56,969 nucleotides of DNA from Streptomyces prunicolor NBRC 13075 (GCF_000367365.1 NZ_BARF01000018.1:1-56969); one strand, 5' to 3'. Numbered from the stretch's first letter, positions 1-10,440 are shown. Notes: generated by a model not told the origin, from the sequence alone. A program made the numbers and translations.

Positions 1-5
1 CGCGC

Positions 6-49
6 CCCTGAGGAGGCCTCGCCCCTTCGGGGCTTAGGCCTCCTCAGGG
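6..49 (-). terminator. Hairpin terminator overlapping the permease stop
   Basis: A perfect inverted repeat with 14-base arms (CCCTGAGGAGGCCT and its complement) encloses a second stem GCCCC-TTCG-GGGC. The permease stop codon lies at 34-36, so the right arm encodes the last residues of that protein. There is no clear T-tract, which is common for Streptomyces terminators. It may end transcription from both sides. Confidence 0.7.
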
Positions 50-1467
50 AGTGAGATTAGCCAGCGGGTTTCCCTGCGCGGGCGGAGATAGAACGCCCAG
101 TAGAGAGTGGCCAGCGTCACTATGCCGCCCGTCCACAGCAAGTACGTCGTCTCCTGTTGGGTGAGGATGTAGGCCAGGACTGCGATCAAGAGGATCGGTA
201 TTGCGGGCCATAGGGGCATGCGCCACGCGTGCGTATGCCTGTGGGGTCCGCGGCGGGAGAGTAGGGCCGCTACCGCCACCAGCAGGTACATGCCGGTTAC
301 CGAGACGCCTGTCACGCCGTACAGGGTGTCGAGGTTGACGAAGCAGAGGATCGCGCCGGGGATGCCTACCGCGAGCGTGGCCACCCAAGGGGAGCCGAAG
401 CGGCCCAGTTTCGAGAAGAGCGTGTTGACCGGGTGGGGCCAGGCCTTGTCTCGGGCCGAAGCGAAGAGGACTCGGGAGTTCTGGATGACCATGACGATGC
501 CGGCGTTGATGATCGCGAGGGCTACGCAGAGGCTGACGAAGGTGCCCACCGCCGAGTTGGACCAGGCTGTCACCATCGTGCTGATGTCTCCGCCGGTCAG
601 GGTCGAGAGGTCGTTCGCGCCCATCGTGATCGCTACCACCGGGACCAGGATGATCACCGTGGAGATCGCGAGGGTGGCCAGGACCGTGCGGGCTACGTTT
701 CGGCGCGGGTTCTCCAGCTCCTCCGAGAGGTAGACCGCCGTCGAGAAGCCCTGCGTGACGAACAGGGCTATCGCCAGGCCCGAGACCACCAGCATCGCCG
801 TCACCGTGTCCGTGTGGCCGCCTGTCCCGGCCACCTGCATCGACGTCAGGCTGCCTATGCCTCGTTGGCTGTGTGTGAAGCCGAGCAGGGCTACGACTCC
901 CGCCGCTATGACCTCCAGGACCAGGAAGATGCCCGTGATCCACGCGTTGGCCCGCAGGTCCAACAGGCCTGCCAGCGTTGCCAGGAGCATCACTCCGGCG
1001 CCGGTCATGGACGGGTTCAGGTGGGCGATCGGGGCCAGGTAGTCCGCCGTGCCCATCGCTATCACCGGCGGGACGATCATCACGACCAGGAGGGACAGGA
1101 CGAAGACCAGCCAGCCTGCGAGCCTTCCCGCCAGTGTCGACACCATCGCGTACTCGCCGCCCGCGCTGGGGATGAGGGTGCCCAGCTCGGAGTAACAGAA
1201 CGCCACGGCTATGCAGAGGACCGAGCCGATCGCGATCGTGAGGGCGGTCGCGGTGCCGAGCGTGCCGAACAGGTCGGGGACGATCACGAAGAGCGTCGAC
1301 GCCGGTGTCACGCAGGAGAGCGTGAGGAGGGTGCCGCCGACTATGCCGATGGAACGCTTCAGCTGCTGCGGACCCTGGCTCTGCGGACTCTGGGGGCTGT
1401 CCGACGTCGCCTCGGAAACGGCGGCCTCGGCAGTGGGGAGGGTGTCGGTCACGCGCTGATGGAACAT
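34..1467 (-). CDS. APC family amino acid permease
   Basis: This is a 477-aa integral membrane transporter of the amino acid-polyamine-organocation superfamily, probably moving an amino acid or amine across the cytoplasmic membrane. After about 37 polar residues there are about 12 hydrophobic segments. The first bears the typical small-residue pattern and the third region has the motif PSAGGEYAM seen in APC permeases. The length is normal for the family. The ATG at 1467 is the only good start. It is separated from the inositol operon by that operon's terminator, so it is a separate transcription unit. The substrate cannot be read from the sequence, and no neighbouring amino acid catabolic gene helps. 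Confidence 0.85.
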   Translation of the reverse strand: MFHQRVTDTLPTAEAAVSEATSDSPQSPQSQGPQQLKRSIGIVGGTLLTLSCVTPASTLFVIVPDLFGTLGTATALTIAIGSVLCIAVAFCYSELGTLIPSAGGEYAMVSTLAGRLAGWLVFVLSLLVVMIVPPVIAMGTADYLAPIAHLNPSMTGAGVMLLATLAGLLDLRANAWITGIFLVLEVIAAGVVALLGFTHSQRGIGSLTSMQVAGTGGHTDTVTAMLVVSGLAIALFVTQGFSTAVYLSEELENPRRNVARTVLATLAISTVIILVPVVAITMGANDLSTLTGGDISTMVTAWSNSAVGTFVSLCVALAIINAGIVMVIQNSRVLFASARDKAWPHPVNTLFSKLGRFGSPWVATLAVGIPGAILCFVNLDTLYGVTGVSVTGMYLLVAVAALLSRRGPHRHTHAWRMPLWPAIPILLIAVLAYILTQQETTYLLWTGGIVTLATLYWAFYLRPRRETRWLISLPEEA

Positions 1468-1613
1468 TGACGGAAACCATCACGTCAATGGGTGTTCACC
1501 TACGGAATCCGTTGATCCAGTCCAGCTGGAGTGTCGTATTCGGTACCCGGAGGCAGTGCCGGTCCCGCCTGCGGCCGCTACGGGAACCGCAGCCGTCGTA
1601 GGCGAAAAAATGA

Positions 1614-1636
1614 GGCCGTCCGCGATACGGACGGCC
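1614..1636 (-). terminator. Rho-independent terminator of the iol operon
   Basis: GGCCGTCCG and CGGACGGCC (1614-1622, 1628-1636) form a 9-bp stem with a 5-base loop. Read on the minus strand it is followed by TCATTTTTTCG, a real T-tract. It lies 25 bases past the iolA stop and is the clearest intrinsic terminator in the window. Confidence 0.9.
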
Positions 1637-1660
1637 CCACTCGGTGCTGCTCGGTGTTGA

Positions 1661-3163
<1,503 letters not shown>

Positions 3164-3177
3164 GCCCAGATGCTCCT

Positions 3178-5061
3178 TCACAGATGGCGGCGTCGGGTGG
3201 AGACGTGCCGTTCGTACAGCTCACGTGCCTTGACCGCGGACGATCGGGTCGCGGTCGCGGCCACAGGTACATCCCACCAGGCCTGCGCGGGAGGCGCGCC
3301 CGACACTGTGTCTGCGGTTTCGGTCTCCACGTAGACACATGTGGGAGTGTCGGCGGCCCGCGCCACGGCGAGTGCCTCGCGCAGGTCGCTGACGGTCTTC
3401 GCGCGCAGCACGCGCATGCCGAGGCTGGCCGCGTTGGCGGCGAGATCGACGGGCAGCGGGCGGCCGGTGTAGGTGCCGTCGTCCGCCTGCTGGCGGTAGG
3501 CCGTGCCGAAGCGCTCGCCGCCCACAGACTCCGACAGGCCGCCTATCGAGGCGTACCCGTGGTTCTGTATCAGCACCACCTTGATCGCGATGCCCTCTTG
3601 TACGGCGGTCACGATCTCCGTCGGCATCATCAGATACGTGCCGTCGCCGACCAGCGCCCACACCGGCCGGTCCGGCGCGGCGAGCTTCACGCCGATCGCG
3701 GCCGGGATCTCGTAGCCCATGCAGGAGTAGCCGTACTCCAGGTGGTACTGGTCGAACGACCGCGTCCGCCACAGCTTGTGCAGATCACCGGGGAGCGAGC
3801 CCGCCGCGTTGATGAGGATGTCCGACTCGTCGACGATCTCGTCCAGTGCGCCCAGGACTTGGGGCTGCGTGGGGCGTACGTCGGGTTCCTCCGCCTCGTA
3901 GCAGGCGTCTACGCGCTGCTCCCAACGCTCCTTGTCCTCGCGGTACTCGGCGATGTACGACGCGGTGACCCGGTAGGCGTCCGGGCCCAACTCCCTTGCC
4001 AGCGCGGTGAGTCCGGCGCGCGCGTCCGCGATCAGTGGCTGTCCGGCGAGCTTGTGGCCGTCGTAGGCGCCGATGTTGAGGTTGAGGAAGCGGACGCCGG
4101 GGCGTTCGAAGAGGGTGTGGGAGCCGGTGGTGAAGTCGGTGTAGCGGGTGCCGATGCCGATCACCAGGTCGGCCAGGCGGGCGAGTTCGTCGGCGGTCGC
4201 GGTGCCGGTGTGGCCGATGCCGCCGACGTCCTGGGGGTGGTCGTGGTTCAGGGAGCCCTTGCCGGCCTGGGTGGAGGCGACCGGGATGCCGGTGGCCGAC
4301 GCGAACTCGGCGAGGGCTGCCTCCGCGCGGCTGTGGTGGACTCCGCCGCCCGCGATGATCAGGGGGCGCTTGGCCGCGCGAACTGCCCTTACCGCTTCGG
4401 CGAGTTCGGCCGGGTCGGCGGCCGGTCGCCTTACGTACCAGGTGCGTTCGGCGAAGAACTCGTCCGGCCAGTCGTACGCCTCGGCCTGAACGTCCTGCGG
4501 GAGAGCGAGAGTTACGGCTCCGGTCTCCACGGGGTCGGCGAGCACGCGCATGGCGTTCAGGGAGGCGGGGATGAGCGCTTCCGGGCGGGTGATGCGGTCG
4601 AAGTACTTCGACACCGGGCGCAGACAGTCGTTGACCGACACATCGCCCGCGTACGGGACTTCGAGCTGCTGAAGCACCGGGTCGGCGACGCGGGTGGCGA
4701 AGGTGTCGCCGGGGAAGAGCAGGACGGGGAGGTGGTTGATGGTGGCGAGGGCGGCGCCGGTGACGAGGTTGGTGGCGCCGGGGCCGATCGATGTCGTAAC
4801 GGCCTGTGCGGACAGGCGGTTTGACTGACGTGCGTAGCCGACTGCCGCGTGGACCATGGACTGTTCGTTGCGGCCCTGGTGGTAGGACATCTCATCGGCG
4901 TACTCGATGAGCGCCTGGCCCAGGCCGGCCACGTTGCCGTGGCCGAAGATGCCCCAGGTCGCGTCGATCAACCGCCGCCGTACGCCGTCGCGTTCGGTGT
5001 ACTGGACGGACAGGAACCGTACGAGTGCCTGTGCGACCGTCAGCCTCGTCGTCGAGGTCAT
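3178..5061 (-). CDS. iolD: 3D-(3,5/4)-trihydroxycyclohexane-1,2-dione hydrolase
   Basis: A thiamine diphosphate enzyme of the acetolactate synthase superfamily that opens the diketone ring to 5-deoxyglucuronate in inositol catabolism. The 627-aa length fits IolD. The N-terminal pyrimidine-binding domain has GIFGHGNVAGLGQAL. The C-terminal cofactor domain has GDGTYLMMPTEI followed by QNHGYASIGGLS, the metal and diphosphate binding loop. Its start overlaps the iolB stop as ATGA, indicating translational coupling. Its own end lies 14 bases before iolA. Confidence 0.95.
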   Translation of the reverse strand: MTSTTRLTVAQALVRFLSVQYTERDGVRRRLIDATWGIFGHGNVAGLGQALIEYADEMSYHQGRNEQSMVHAAVGYARQSNRLSAQAVTTSIGPGATNLVTGAALATINHLPVLLFPGDTFATRVADPVLQQLEVPYAGDVSVNDCLRPVSKYFDRITRPEALIPASLNAMRVLADPVETGAVTLALPQDVQAEAYDWPDEFFAERTWYVRRPAADPAELAEAVRAVRAAKRPLIIAGGGVHHSRAEAALAEFASATGIPVASTQAGKGSLNHDHPQDVGGIGHTGTATADELARLADLVIGIGTRYTDFTTGSHTLFERPGVRFLNLNIGAYDGHKLAGQPLIADARAGLTALARELGPDAYRVTASYIAEYREDKERWEQRVDACYEAEEPDVRPTQPQVLGALDEIVDESDILINAAGSLPGDLHKLWRTRSFDQYHLEYGYSCMGYEIPAAIGVKLAAPDRPVWALVGDGTYLMMPTEIVTAVQEGIAIKVVLIQNHGYASIGGLSESVGGERFGTAYRQQADDGTYTGRPLPVDLAANAASLGMRVLRAKTVSDLREALAVARAADTPTCVYVETETADTVSGAPPAQAWWDVPVAATATRSSAVKARELYERHVSTRRRHL

Positions 5062-5900
5062 CGGTAACCACCTGTGCTTTCAACGTGGTCCGGGTGGAAG
5101 CAGATCCGCCACTCCCTCGTTCCACCCGGCCCCGCCATGACGTTCAGGTAGTACATGTCGTGACCCGGCTGGGCGATCGACGGGCCGTGCCAGCCATCGG
5201 GCACGAGCACGGCGTCGCCGGAGCGGACCTCCGCGAGGACGTCGGATCCGCCCTCACGGGAGGGGAATACGCGCTGATAGCCGAAACCGTTCGGGCCGTC
5301 GATCTCGAAGTAGTAGATCTCCTCCAACTCGGCTTCCTCGCCCGGCCGTTGTTCGTCGTGCTTGTGGGGCGGGTACGAGGACCAGTTGCCGCCGGGAGTG
5401 ATGACCTCGACCGCGATCAGCTTGTCGCAGGCGAAGGCGTCGGCCGAGGCGAAGTTGCGGACGCGGCGAAGGCAGGTGCCGTCGCCGCGTCGTTCCACCG
5501 GAACCTCCGGCGCGGGGCCGTAGCGAGCGGGGAGTCGTCGCTCGCACTTCGCTCCTGCCAGGGCGAAGCGGCCTCCCGCGCCGGAGGCGATCTTGACCTG
5601 GGCGTCGCGGGGCATGTACGCGAAGTCGGTGACTCCGGCGAACACGCTTTCCCTGCCCAGGAGTTGGAACTCTTCGTCCGCAATTCGCACGGTACATCCA
5701 CCGCTGAGCGGAAGCACGATCCACTCGCTGTCACCGGTGGTGAAGTGGTGTGTCCCACCCGGCTCCAGCTCGACGACCCGCAGACTGCTGTGGGTCCAGC
5801 CGGCCCGCTTGGGGTCGATGTCCACGGCGTACTGCGCGTTGGCGGCCGAGCCCTTGGGGACGTACAGCTCGGGAACGTACGACTGCTCGGCGGTCGTCAT
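5058..5900 (-). CDS. iolB: 5-deoxy-glucuronate isomerase
   Basis: Cupin-fold isomerase converting 5-deoxy-D-glucuronate to 2-deoxy-5-keto-D-gluconate. The 280-aa protein has a duplicated cupin core. The metal site in the C-terminal half is visible as PPHKHDE followed by EAELEEIYYF, with a later DGWHGPSIAQPGHDMYYL. Length and motifs match IolB. It sits between the aldolase (10-base gap) and iolD (4-base overlap) in one leftward operon. Confidence 0.95.
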   Translation of the reverse strand: MTTAEQSYVPELYVPKGSAANAQYAVDIDPKRAGWTHSSLRVVELEPGGTHHFTTGDSEWIVLPLSGGCTVRIADEEFQLLGRESVFAGVTDFAYMPRDAQVKIASGAGGRFALAGAKCERRLPARYGPAPEVPVERRGDGTCLRRVRNFASADAFACDKLIAVEVITPGGNWSSYPPHKHDEQRPGEEAELEEIYYFEIDGPNGFGYQRVFPSREGGSDVLAEVRSGDAVLVPDGWHGPSIAQPGHDMYYLNVMAGPGGTREWRICFHPDHVESTGGYR

Positions 5901-5910
5901 AAGGCGGCCC

Positions 5911-6912
5911 TCACAGCAGTCCTACGGCGGTGTCCACGGCGGCGGCGACGTCTCCGTCCGCCGGGTAGAGCAACGAGCGGCCGACCACCAGGCCGCGCAC
6001 GGTGGGGAGTTGGAGGGCGCCGCGCCACTTCTCGTAGGCGCCGTCTTGTTCCTCGATGGAGCCGCCGACCTCGCCGCCGAGGAGCACGGCGGGGAGGGTG
6101 GAGGTCTCCATGACCCGGGCCATGTCGTCCGGGTTCTCGGTGACGGGGAGCTTGAGCCAGGTGTAGGCCGAAGTGCCGCCCAGGCCCGAGGAGATGGCGA
6201 TGGACTTGATGACAGCGTCGGCAGAGAGGTCGTTCTTCAGCTTGCCCTCGTCGGTACGGCGGCTGATGAACGGCTCGACGAACAGCGGGAGTCGACGCGC
6301 GGCCATGTCGTCGATGGCGCGGGCGGTGGACTCCAGGGTGGTGAGGGAGCCCGGGTCGTCGTAGTCGATGCGCAGGAGCAGCTTGCCCGCGTCGAAGTTG
6401 AGGCGCTCGATGTCCTGGGCGCGGTGGCCGGTGAAGCGGTCGTCGAGTTCGAAGCTCGCGCCTTGCAGCCCGCCGCGGTTCATCGAGCCCATGACGACCT
6501 TGCCGTCGAGGGCGCCGAGGAGCAGCAGGTCGTCCAGGATGTCGGCGGTCGCGAGGACGCCGTCGACGCCGGGCCGGGAGAGCGCCAGGCAGAGGCGTTC
6601 GAGGAGTTCGGCGCGGTTGGCCATGGCGAACTTGTGCTCGCCGACGCCGAGCGCGCCGCGGGCCGGGTGGTCGGCGGCGACGATCATCAGCCGGCCGGCG
6701 TCATTGAGGAGGGGGCGCCGGACGCGGCGGGCGGCGGCCTCGGCGATCGCCTCGGGGTGGCGGGTGCGGACGCGGACGAGTTCGGAGATGTCGACGCGGG
6801 GGCCGGTACCGCCCTCGTGCCCCGAAGGGCCGGAGGGATCCGACGGCCCGGTGGTGAGACCGTCCCCGCCCCCGTGTTCGTGCTCGGCACCCGCCACGCG
6901 GCCGGCCCTCAC
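5911..6912 (-). CDS. Class I aldolase of the Cgl0158 type, inositol operon
   Basis: A predicted (beta/alpha)8 aldolase-like protein found in actinobacterial inositol clusters. By position it probably cleaves 2-deoxy-5-keto-gluconate 6-phosphate (the product of IolC) to dihydroxyacetone phosphate and malonate semialdehyde, the role of IolJ elsewhere. The first 30 residues are Gly/Ser/Pro rich and likely disordered. The core begins near RVDISELVRVRTRHPEAI. I chose GTG 6912, which overlaps the iolC stop as GTGA; the longer frame to 6975 would run inside iolC. The family is clear, but the exact reaction is inferred from context. Confidence 0.8.
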   Translation of the reverse strand: MRAGRVAGAEHEHGGGDGLTTGPSDPSGPSGHEGGTGPRVDISELVRVRTRHPEAIAEAAARRVRRPLLNDAGRLMIVAADHPARGALGVGEHKFAMANRAELLERLCLALSRPGVDGVLATADILDDLLLLGALDGKVVMGSMNRGGLQGASFELDDRFTGHRAQDIERLNFDAGKLLLRIDYDDPGSLTTLESTARAIDDMAARRLPLFVEPFISRRTDEGKLKNDLSADAVIKSIAISSGLGGTSAYTWLKLPVTENPDDMARVMETSTLPAVLLGGEVGGSIEEQDGAYEKWRGALQLPTVRGLVVGRSLLYPADGDVAAAVDTAVGLL

Positions 6913-7859
6913 AGGACCGCTCCGGCGGCGATCGCGCCCTCGACCTCGGCGACGGTGGGCATCGCGGACGAGCACTCCAGGCGGGAGGCGACGATCGCGC
7001 CGGCCGCGTTGGCGTGCCGCATGATCTTCTCCAGGTCCCAGCCGGACAGCAGGCCGTGACAGAGCGAGCCGCCGAAGGCGTCACCGGCGCCGAGTCCGTT
7101 GAGGACGGTCACGGGGAGCGGGGGTACCTCGGCGGTCGTACCGTCGCGGTGCACGGCCAGGACGCCCTTGGGGCCCTGCTTGACGACGGCGAGTTCGACA
7201 CCGGCGTCCAGGAGCGCGCGGGCGGCGGCGTGCGGTTCGCGTACGCCGGTGGCGACCTCGACCTCGTCGAGGTTGCCGACGGCGACGGTGGTGTGGCGGA
7301 GGGCCTCCTCGTAGAAGGGGCGGGCCGCGCTCGGGTCGGACCAGAACATCGGCCGCCAGTCGAGGTCGAAGACCGTCGTACCGGACTTGGCGCGATGGGC
7401 GAGGGCCGCGAGCGTCGCCGTACGGCTGGGCTCCTCGCTCAGGCCGGTGCCGGTGATCCAGAAGATGCGGGCCTCGTGGATCGCGTCCAGGTCGAGGCCG
7501 TGGGCGTCGATCTCCAGGTCCGGGGCCTTGGGCTGGCGGTAGAAGTACAGCGGGAAGTCGTCCGGCGGGAAGATCTCGCAGAAGGTGACCGGGGTCGGCA
7601 GTCCGGGGAACGGGGTGACCCAGCGGTCGTCCACGCCGAAGTCGCGCAGCGCCTCGTGCAGGTAGGTGCCGAAGGGGTCGTCGCCGGTGCGCGAGATCAG
7701 GGCGACCTCGCGACCCAGCCGGGCGGCGGCGACCGCGACGTTCGCCGCCGAGCCGCCGAGGAACTTCCCGAAGGTCGTCACCTGGGGCAGCGGCACGCCC
7801 GTCTGCAGCGGATAGAGGTCCACCCCTAGCCGCCCCATGGTGATCAGGTCGTACGCCAT
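6909..7859 (-). CDS. iolC: 5-dehydro-2-deoxygluconokinase
   Basis: PfkB/ribokinase-fold kinase that phosphorylates 2-deoxy-5-keto-D-gluconate with ATP. At 316 aa it has the N-terminal substrate motif GGSAANVAVAAARLG and the C-terminal PfkB signature NGLGAGDAFGGSL with the catalytic Asp. ATG 7859 has GAAGGGAAG upstream. It is the first gene of the inositol operon, about 70 bases from the predicted transcription start. The operon holds iolC, aldolase, iolB, iolD and iolA but not the inositol dehydrogenase (iolG) or inosose dehydratase (iolE), which must be elsewhere. Confidence 0.92.
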   Translation of the reverse strand: MAYDLITMGRLGVDLYPLQTGVPLPQVTTFGKFLGGSAANVAVAAARLGREVALISRTGDDPFGTYLHEALRDFGVDDRWVTPFPGLPTPVTFCEIFPPDDFPLYFYRQPKAPDLEIDAHGLDLDAIHEARIFWITGTGLSEEPSRTATLAALAHRAKSGTTVFDLDWRPMFWSDPSAARPFYEEALRHTTVAVGNLDEVEVATGVREPHAAARALLDAGVELAVVKQGPKGVLAVHRDGTTAEVPPLPVTVLNGLGAGDAFGGSLCHGLLSGWDLEKIMRHANAAGAIVASRLECSSAMPTVAEVEGAIAAGAVL

Positions 7860-7935
7860 CGACTTCCCTTCGCGCCCTCGTTTCCGGGCCCCCTGAGGAC
7901 CGGATGCGGAGCGGCTTCGTTTCGGCTCTCCACGG

Positions 7936-7965
7936 TTTGTAGTCCCGGTGGCCGAGCCCTGTCAA
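7936..7965 (-). promoter_or_regulatory. Promoter of the iol operon
   Basis: On the minus strand TTGACA (7960-7965) is followed after 18 bases by TACAAA (7936-7941), a good match to the housekeeping sigma consensus. It lies 77 bases upstream of the iolC start, leaving a leader of about 70 bases. Confidence 0.7.
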
Positions 7966-7971
7966 TGTTTT

Positions 7972-7994
7972 GTCCAGACATTCGGACCAGACAT
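7972..7994. promoter_or_regulatory. Candidate GntR-type operator of the iol promoter
   Basis: TGTCCAGACA (7972-7980 plus one base) has TGTC/GACA arms like GntR sites. CCAGACAT occurs twice as a direct repeat (7974-7981, 7987-7994), 13 bases apart. It touches the upstream side of the -35 box. Inositol operons of actinobacteria are known to be controlled by GntR-type IolR, but no such gene is in this window, so the regulator is inferred. Confidence 0.45.
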
Positions 7995-8070
7995 GGGCAG
8001 GTTGCGGGTAAGGGCTTGCATTGCGACGGCCTTGACAGGTGGTTTGTCGGGCGCGGCTCCGGTGGGGGCC

Positions 8071-8104
8071 GGTCGCGCAGTTCCCCGCGCCCCTTCGGGG
8101 CGCT
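8071..8104. repeat. Streptomyces intergenic repeat, copy A
   Basis: The core GGTCGCGCAGTTCCCCGCGC and following CCCT is shared with copies at 10155 and 16450. The end forms a hairpin GCGCCCC-TTC-GGGGCGC (8087-8103). I recall this element from many Streptomyces intergenic regions; its function is not known to me. Confidence 0.8.
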
Positions 8105-8153
8105 CCTTTCCCGGCCATAGTCAACGCGCCACGCCCTTGCGCCCGCGTGCGCC

Positions 8154-8223
8154 TTTGCGTCACCTGTGTCACAAAAGCCCCCTTCGTGTCACACGTGTCG
8201 CGTGTACGCGGGTTTTGCGTCAC
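8154..8223. repeat. Cluster of GTGTCAC-like motifs upstream of the HTH gene
   Basis: TTTGCGTCAC occurs at 8154-8163 and again exactly 60 bases later at 8214-8223. Between them are TGTGTCACA (8165-8173) and GTGTCACACGTGTC (8186-8199). This density in about 70 bases suggests a multi-site operator, possibly for the small HTH protein that starts at 8361 or a CRP-like factor. I cannot assign the protein. Confidence 0.35.
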
Positions 8224-8360
8224 ACCCGGTCGACAGGCGCTTCCCGTCCCTCACTCTGTGTCGTTGACCGGGGACAGGCTTTGTGATCGCCAGCGCAGCG
8301 CACGGCTCCCCCGACGGCCGCCTCCGGTCGCCGCCGCGGCGCGCGCAGGGAGGTGCACTC

Positions 8361-8561
8361 ATGACCGACCGACGGCTCTGGTCGTACAAGGAAATCGCGG
8401 CCCACATCCGCGTCCAGCCCGACACCGTCCGCTCCTACCGCAAGCACGGTCTGCTGCCCCCGCCCGATCACGTGGAGAGCGGCAAGCCGTTCTGGTACGC
8501 CGACACGGTCCGGGCGTGGGTGGCCGCCCGGCCCGGGAACCGGGGTCGTAGAGACGACTGA
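8361..8561 (+). CDS. Small MerR/excisionase-like HTH protein
   Basis: A 66-aa predicted DNA-binding protein consisting almost only of a winged helix-turn-helix: WSYKEIAAHIRVQPDTVRSY, then KHGLLPPPDHVESGKPFWYADTVRAWVA. This resembles the AlpA/excisionase and MerR N-terminal class. The ATG at 8361 follows GGGAGGTG at good spacing; a longer frame upstream lacks coding character. It has a basic tail. No partner gene is adjacent, so its target is unknown. The motif cluster just upstream could be its own operator. Confidence 0.7.
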   Translation: MTDRRLWSYKEIAAHIRVQPDTVRSYRKHGLLPPPDHVESGKPFWYADTVRAWVAARPGNRGRRDD

Positions 8562-8700
8562 GCCGGCCTCGGGTCCGGCCGGGTCGGTCACGGCCGTGGA
8601 CGGACCGGCCCGGGGGCGGGATGCGGGCGGCCGGAGGTCACGGCGGCGATCGTTAGCGTTCGCCGCCCGGCCTCGCCGGGCGAGGTCTCGGCCCACGGGC

Positions 8701-9036
8701 CTACTCGCCCGGCGGAACCCGCACGAAACCCTCGGTCCAGTCGTCCTCGTCGAGCTCGCGGGCGTCGAAGTGGAAGCACTCCGGTTCGCTACGGAAGCCC
8801 GGCAGCAGTCGCGCCTGACGCACACGCTCCTCAACCCGTTCAAGAGTCGAGTAGATGCCGAGCAGCTTCAGGTCGTCGCCATCGGACTCGTCGCAGAACA
8901 CGCCGCTCTCGTCGACGTGCACGGTCGAGCCGTCGTCACCGGCTTCGTTCTGGTGGCCGACATGCCACAGCGGGTACACGATCACGGACGCGAAGCCAGC
9001 AGTACCCGTTCGTGGGGCGGCGCCGGCCGATTTCAC
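8701..9036 (-). CDS. DUF7336-like small protein
   Basis: A 111-aa acidic cytoplasmic protein. The conserved part runs from PLWHVGH through DDLKLLGIYSTLERVEERV, then LPGFRSEPECFHFDARELDEDDWTEGF. This pattern (a short 'LWH' strand, 'K-L-G-I/V-Y-S' strand, helix, then 'W-x-E-G-F' end) matches the DUF7336 family as I remember it, which has no known function. The start may be GTG 9036 or an internal GTG just before VIVYPLW. The short disordered N-terminus favours the internal one. It faces the HTH gene convergently. Confidence 0.6.
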   Translation of the reverse strand: MKSAGAAPRTGTAGFASVIVYPLWHVGHQNEAGDDGSTVHVDESGVFCDESDGDDLKLLGIYSTLERVEERVRQARLLPGFRSEPECFHFDARELDEDDWTEGFVRVPPGE

Positions 9037-9067
9037 GGTGGGCCGCCCCCTTCGTGGTGGGCCGCGC

Positions 9068-10111
9068 TCAACTCCACGGCTCGATGACCGTCACCCCCGC
9101 TCCCGGTGCCGTACCCATCGCGGCGAGTGCCGCCGGTGTCTCGTCGAGGGTGATCGTGGTGGTGGTCAGCAGGTCGGGGCGGAGCACTCCCGCTCGGACC
9201 AGTTCCAGCATGGACGGGTAGGTGTGGGCCGCCATGCCGTGGCTGCCGAGGAGTTCGAGTTCCAGGCCGATCGCGCGGGCCATGGGGACCGGGGTCGTAC
9301 CGGACGGGGAGGGGAGGAGGCCGACCTGGATGTGGCGGCCTCGGCGGCGCAGGCCGTTCACCGAGGCGGCGCAGGTCGCCGGGGAGCCCAGGGCGTCCAG
9401 TGACAAGTGGGCGCCGCCGCCCGTCAGTTCGCGTACGGCCTGTGCCGTGTCCGGGGTGCTCGCGCCGTCCACGCACTCCGTCGCCCCGAACTTCCTTGCC
9501 AGCGCGAGTGCTTGGGGTGAGATGTCGACCGCGACGACTCTGGCGCCCGCGGCCGCCGCGATCATCACCGCCGACAGGCCGACTCCCCCGCAGCCGTGCA
9601 CCGCGACCCACTCGCCCGGCGCGACCCGGCCCCGCTGCACCACCGCGCGGAACGCCGTCGCGAACCGGCAGCCCAGGGAAGCCGCCGTCGCGAACGTCAT
9701 CTCGTCCGGCATCGCGACCAGGTTCACGTCGGCGTGGTCCAGGGCGACGTACTGAGCGAAGGAACCCCAGTGGGTGAAGCCGGGTTGGGTCTGGCGCTCG
9801 CACACCTGTTGGTCGCCGGACGCGCATGCTCCGCAGGTTCCGCAGGCGCAGACGAAGGGGACGGTGACTCGGTCGCCGGGGTGCCAGGCGGTCACCCTGT
9901 CGCCAACTGCCTCGACCACACCGGCGAGTTCATGTCCCGGTACGTGGGGCAGGGTGATGTCCGGGTCGTGGCCCTGCCAGCCGTGCCAGTCGCTGCGGCA
10001 GAGGCCTGTCGCTTCGACCCGGACGATTACTCCGTGGTCGGCGGGGTGGGGGGTGGGTACGTCGCGTACCTCGGCGGGTTCACCGTATTGCTCGAACACC
10101 ACCGCTTTCAT
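9068..10111 (-). CDS. Zinc-dependent alcohol dehydrogenase, MDR family
   Basis: A 347-aa NAD(P)-dependent medium-chain dehydrogenase. The catalytic zinc ligand region is [14 protein letters not shown] and then PGHELAGVV. The structural zinc site is the cysteine group [17 protein letters not shown]. The Rossmann motif is [13 protein letters not shown] 10111 has GGGAG upstream and begins the canonical MKAVVF; the open frame continues upstream only because it reads through the intergenic repeat. Substrate is unknown. No operon partner. Confidence 0.88.
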   Translation of the reverse strand: MKAVVFEQYGEPAEVRDVPTPHPADHGVIVRVEATGLCRSDWHGWQGHDPDITLPHVPGHELAGVVEAVGDRVTAWHPGDRVTVPFVCACGTCGACASGDQQVCERQTQPGFTHWGSFAQYVALDHADVNLVAMPDEMTFATAASLGCRFATAFRAVVQRGRVAPGEWVAVHGCGGVGLSAVMIAAAAGARVVAVDISPQALALARKFGATECVDGASTPDTAQAVRELTGGGAHLSLDALGSPATCAASVNGLRRRGRHIQVGLLPSPSGTTPVPMARAIGLELELLGSHGMAAHTYPSMLELVRAGVLRPDLLTTTTITLDETPAALAAMGTAPGAGVTVIEPWS

Positions 10112-10154
10112 TGGGGCTCCCATCGCCGTTTTTGTCTGCGGGTCCGTTGTGGCT

Positions 10155-10188
10155 GGTCGCGCAGTTCCCCGCGCCCCTGAAGGGGCGC
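10155..10188. repeat. Streptomyces intergenic repeat, copy B
   Basis: Same core as copy A, in the same orientation, ending in hairpin GCGCCCCT-GA-AGGGGCGC. It lies between the dehydrogenase start and the MMPL remnant, 44 bases upstream of the dehydrogenase ATG. Confidence 0.8.
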
Positions 10189-10199
10189 TCATCCTCAGC

Positions 10200-10440
10200 C
10201 TCTCTTAGACCGAACCGGTCGTGGAAGCGCCGTAGCCGGGTCGGCGCCCACCACGTCGCCCTCCCCGTCAGTTTCATCGCCGCCGGGACCAGGAGGCTTC
10301 GGACGATCATCGCGTCCATCAGGACCGCCAGAGCGATGCCCAGGCCCAGCATCTTGGTGTTGGTGACCCGGGACGTGCCGATCGCGATCATCACCACGGC
10401 CAGGATCACCCCCGCCGCCGACGTCACCCGCACCGCCCGC
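10200..10440 (-). pseudogene. MMPL family transporter, C-terminal remnant
   Basis: About 80 codons of the last membrane segments of an MMPL/RND lipid or drug exporter are recognisable: KMLGLGIALAVLMDAMIVRS, LVPAAMKLTGRATWW, then RRFHDRFGL. MMPL proteins are usually over 700 aa, so about nine tenths of the gene, including its start, is gone. The homology stops at about 10440, exactly where the TetR-like remnant begins on the other strand. The natural stop also seems lost, since the frame runs on into the intergenic repeat. Confidence 0.8.
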
